5,343 bases of DNA from Oceanospirillaceae bacterium UBA1126 (GTDB lineage: Bacteria > Pseudomonadota > Gammaproteobacteria > Pseudomonadales > Balneatricaceae), in the NCBI GenBank assembly GCA_002312935.1, contig DCAT01000129.1:1-5343 (forward strand), read 5' to 3'. The notes beneath the pieces were generated by a model. It saw only the letters and a program-made list of their open reading frames with translations, was not told where the DNA came from and ran no database searches. Positions 4,095-5,343 of this stretch are shown here, piece after piece. Position 1 is the stretch's first letter. Each line of letters starts with the position of its first letter. A program made the position numbers and the translations under genes.

Positions 4095-5343
4095 CTATTT
4101 TTGCTGGCTCTTGGTACTCAACATATCGAGCCTTCGGTAACTTAAGGCCTCTAGTAGATGGTTTTTTTGGATATCATCAACCGCGTCCAAGTCTGCAATT
4201 GTGCGTGCCACCCTAAGCACTTTATGAACCCCACGTGGAGAGAGTTTTAAGTTAGCAATAGCATTTGCTAACAGCTGTTCATCAGCTAATTTAAGCGTGG
4301 TACACCCCGTTAACATTGATGCCGAGAGTAAACCATTGAGCCGGCCACAGCGTTTAAGTTGGCGCTCTTGAGCCGTCAAAATACATTGCACAGCCTGGTG
4401 TGTGGAGACTCCACCTTTATGAGACATGAGTGCAGCTGCTGAAGGGCGTTGCACTGCAACTTGAAGGTCTATGCGGTCAATCAGTGGCCCTGACAGACGC
4501 TGTAGGTAGTTTGCCACCTTTGTCGGTGTACAGCGACAACTGTTGTGCTCGTCTCCATAGTAGCCACAAGGGCACGGGTTGGTAGCTGCAATTAATAGAA
4601 ATTGAGCAGGCAAGGTGCTTTGGTAGGCCGCTCTTGATAAATGGATTTCGCCACTTTCTAATGGCTGCCGCAGGCTGTCTAACACATGGCGTGGAAACTC
4701 TGCGAGCTCGTCTAAAAATAAAACGCCATGGTGTGCTTGGCTAATTTCTCCTGCTCTTGGCACTCGGCCACCACCCACTAAAGACACTGCAGATGCGCTG
4801 TGGTGAGGTGCTCGCCAAGGCGCTAGCAGCCATGTCTTTGGATTAAATAAACCCAAGCTGGAATTAATGGCCCCAAGCTCTAATGCTTGGGCTTCAGTTA
4901 GCGGTGCCAATAAGCCATGCAGACGCTGAGCCAGCATCGTTTTACCAGTGCCAGGTGGCCCACACATCAACAGATTATGATGCCCGGCTGCAGCAATAAT
5001 CAACGCACGTTTAGCTTGCTCTTGGCCACGAACGTCTAACAACTCTGTAGTTGGTAACTGTTCAACAAAGCTATCTGGACGTTTGGGTTGTTGTTGCTTT
5101 TCTGGGTAGTGCAGCCACTGGCTAAGCTGGTTTAGGTGCGTTGGGCAAAGAACCCGACTGGCTTTTGGCATAATCGCTTCTGCGGCATTATCTGGCGCTA
5201 CTACCATAACTCTGTCACATCTTTGGCAGGCTAACGCAGCACTCAATATGGCAGGGCAGCGCCTGAGTTCAGAACTAAGGGCAAGTTCTGCTACAAACTC
5301 ATACCCCTTTACGCCCTCCACAGGCAGCTGGCCACTAGCCGCC
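4095..5343 (-). CDS. comM: ComM/YifB family AAA+ helicase (Mg-chelatase-like), 5' end cut by window edge
   Basis: ComM is a hexameric AAA+ helicase that drives branch migration of incoming DNA during natural transformation; E. coli YifB is the homologue. The window shows the last 415 codons of about 500. The frame stays open to the right edge, and the residues before the in-frame GTG at 5321 (AASGQLP) match the family's 'LAASxQL' segment, so that GTG is not the start. Numbered from that GTG codon: end of the N-terminal ribosomal-S5-like domain YEFVAELALS (7-16), Walker A GPPGTGKT (121-128), HHSAS (173-177), GEISQAHHGVLFLDEL with Walker B (191-206), a four-cysteine loop from NPCPCG to CRC (248-264), SGPLIDRID with the probable arginine finger (277-285), and the C-terminal lid RGVHKVLRVARTIADL (363-378). 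E. coli YifB lacks the cysteine loop, which Pseudomonas-type ComM has. The stop is TAG at 4097-4095. Confidence 0.95.
   Translation of the reverse strand, partial: AASGQLPVEGVKGYEFVAELALSSELRRCPAILSAALACQRCDRVMVVAPDNAAEAIMPKASRVLCPTHLNQLSQWLHYPEKQQQPKRPDSFVEQLPTTELLDVRGQEQAKRALIIAAAGHHNLLMCGPPGTGKTMLAQRLHGLLAPLTEAQALELGAINSSLGLFNPKTWLLAPWRAPHHSASAVSLVGGGRVPRAGEISQAHHGVLFLDELAEFPRHVLDSLRQPLESGEIHLSRAAYQSTLPAQFLLIAATNPCPCGYYGDEHNSCRCTPTKVANYLQRLSGPLIDRIDLQVAVQRPSAAALMSHKGGVSTHQAVQCILTAQERQLKRCGRLNGLLSASMLTGCTTLKLADEQLLANAIANLKLSPRGVHKVLRVARTIADLDAVDDIQKNHLLEALSYRRLDMLSTKSQQK

Noticed and set aside
5319..5321. GTG as the start of comM
   Set aside because: Residues upstream in the same frame continue the ComM family match to the window edge, and about 85-100 N-terminal residues are missing, so the real start is outside the window.
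1..5343. CRISPR array, insertion sequence, toxin-antitoxin or defence system
   Set aside because: No spaced direct repeats, transposase motifs or defence-gene signatures were seen on either strand.

Overview
The window looks like a piece of a gammaproteobacterial chromosome. The rep, comM, cytochrome c5 and tRNA-Arg(CCG) sequences all read as that class, and the Rep and ComM proteins resemble those of Pseudomonas-like bacteria. The moderate GC content and cytochrome c5 type would fit a marine group such as Cellvibrionales, but I cannot place the genus from this window.

Layout. Bases 1-114 hold the last 37 codons of a gene that enters from the left edge; its tail resembles small phage packaging-type (terminase small subunit/DUF5681-like) proteins. 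After about 185 bases with no gene comes a complete tRNA-Arg(CCG) on the minus strand (300-376), with an encoded CCA and a good upstream promoter. Its 3' end faces the phage-like fragment, the expected geometry for an element integrated into a tRNA gene. To the right (377-643) is a divergent regulatory region for the tRNA and for a secreted cytochrome c5 (644-1081). That region has two candidate sigma70 promoters and a 15-codon upstream ORF that overlaps the cytochrome start by 4 bases. A strong intrinsic terminator follows the cytochrome. An EamA-family (DMT superfamily) transporter gene (1150-2007) follows 27 bases after the terminator and ends in a 4-base convergent overlap with rep.

The right half is on the minus strand: comM (cut by the right edge, ends at 4095), then 54 bases with a candidate promoter and a GCGCAT inverted repeat, then rep (2004-4040). 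ComM is a hexameric AAA+ branch-migration helicase used in natural transformation. Rep is the SF1A accessory replicative helicase. Both handle DNA structures, but their adjacency may only reflect conserved gene order.

I found no clear undescribed multi-gene system. The points most worth following up are the tRNA-Arg boundary with a phage-like fragment, the translationally coupled leader ORF of the cytochrome, and the symmetric repeat over the rep promoter.
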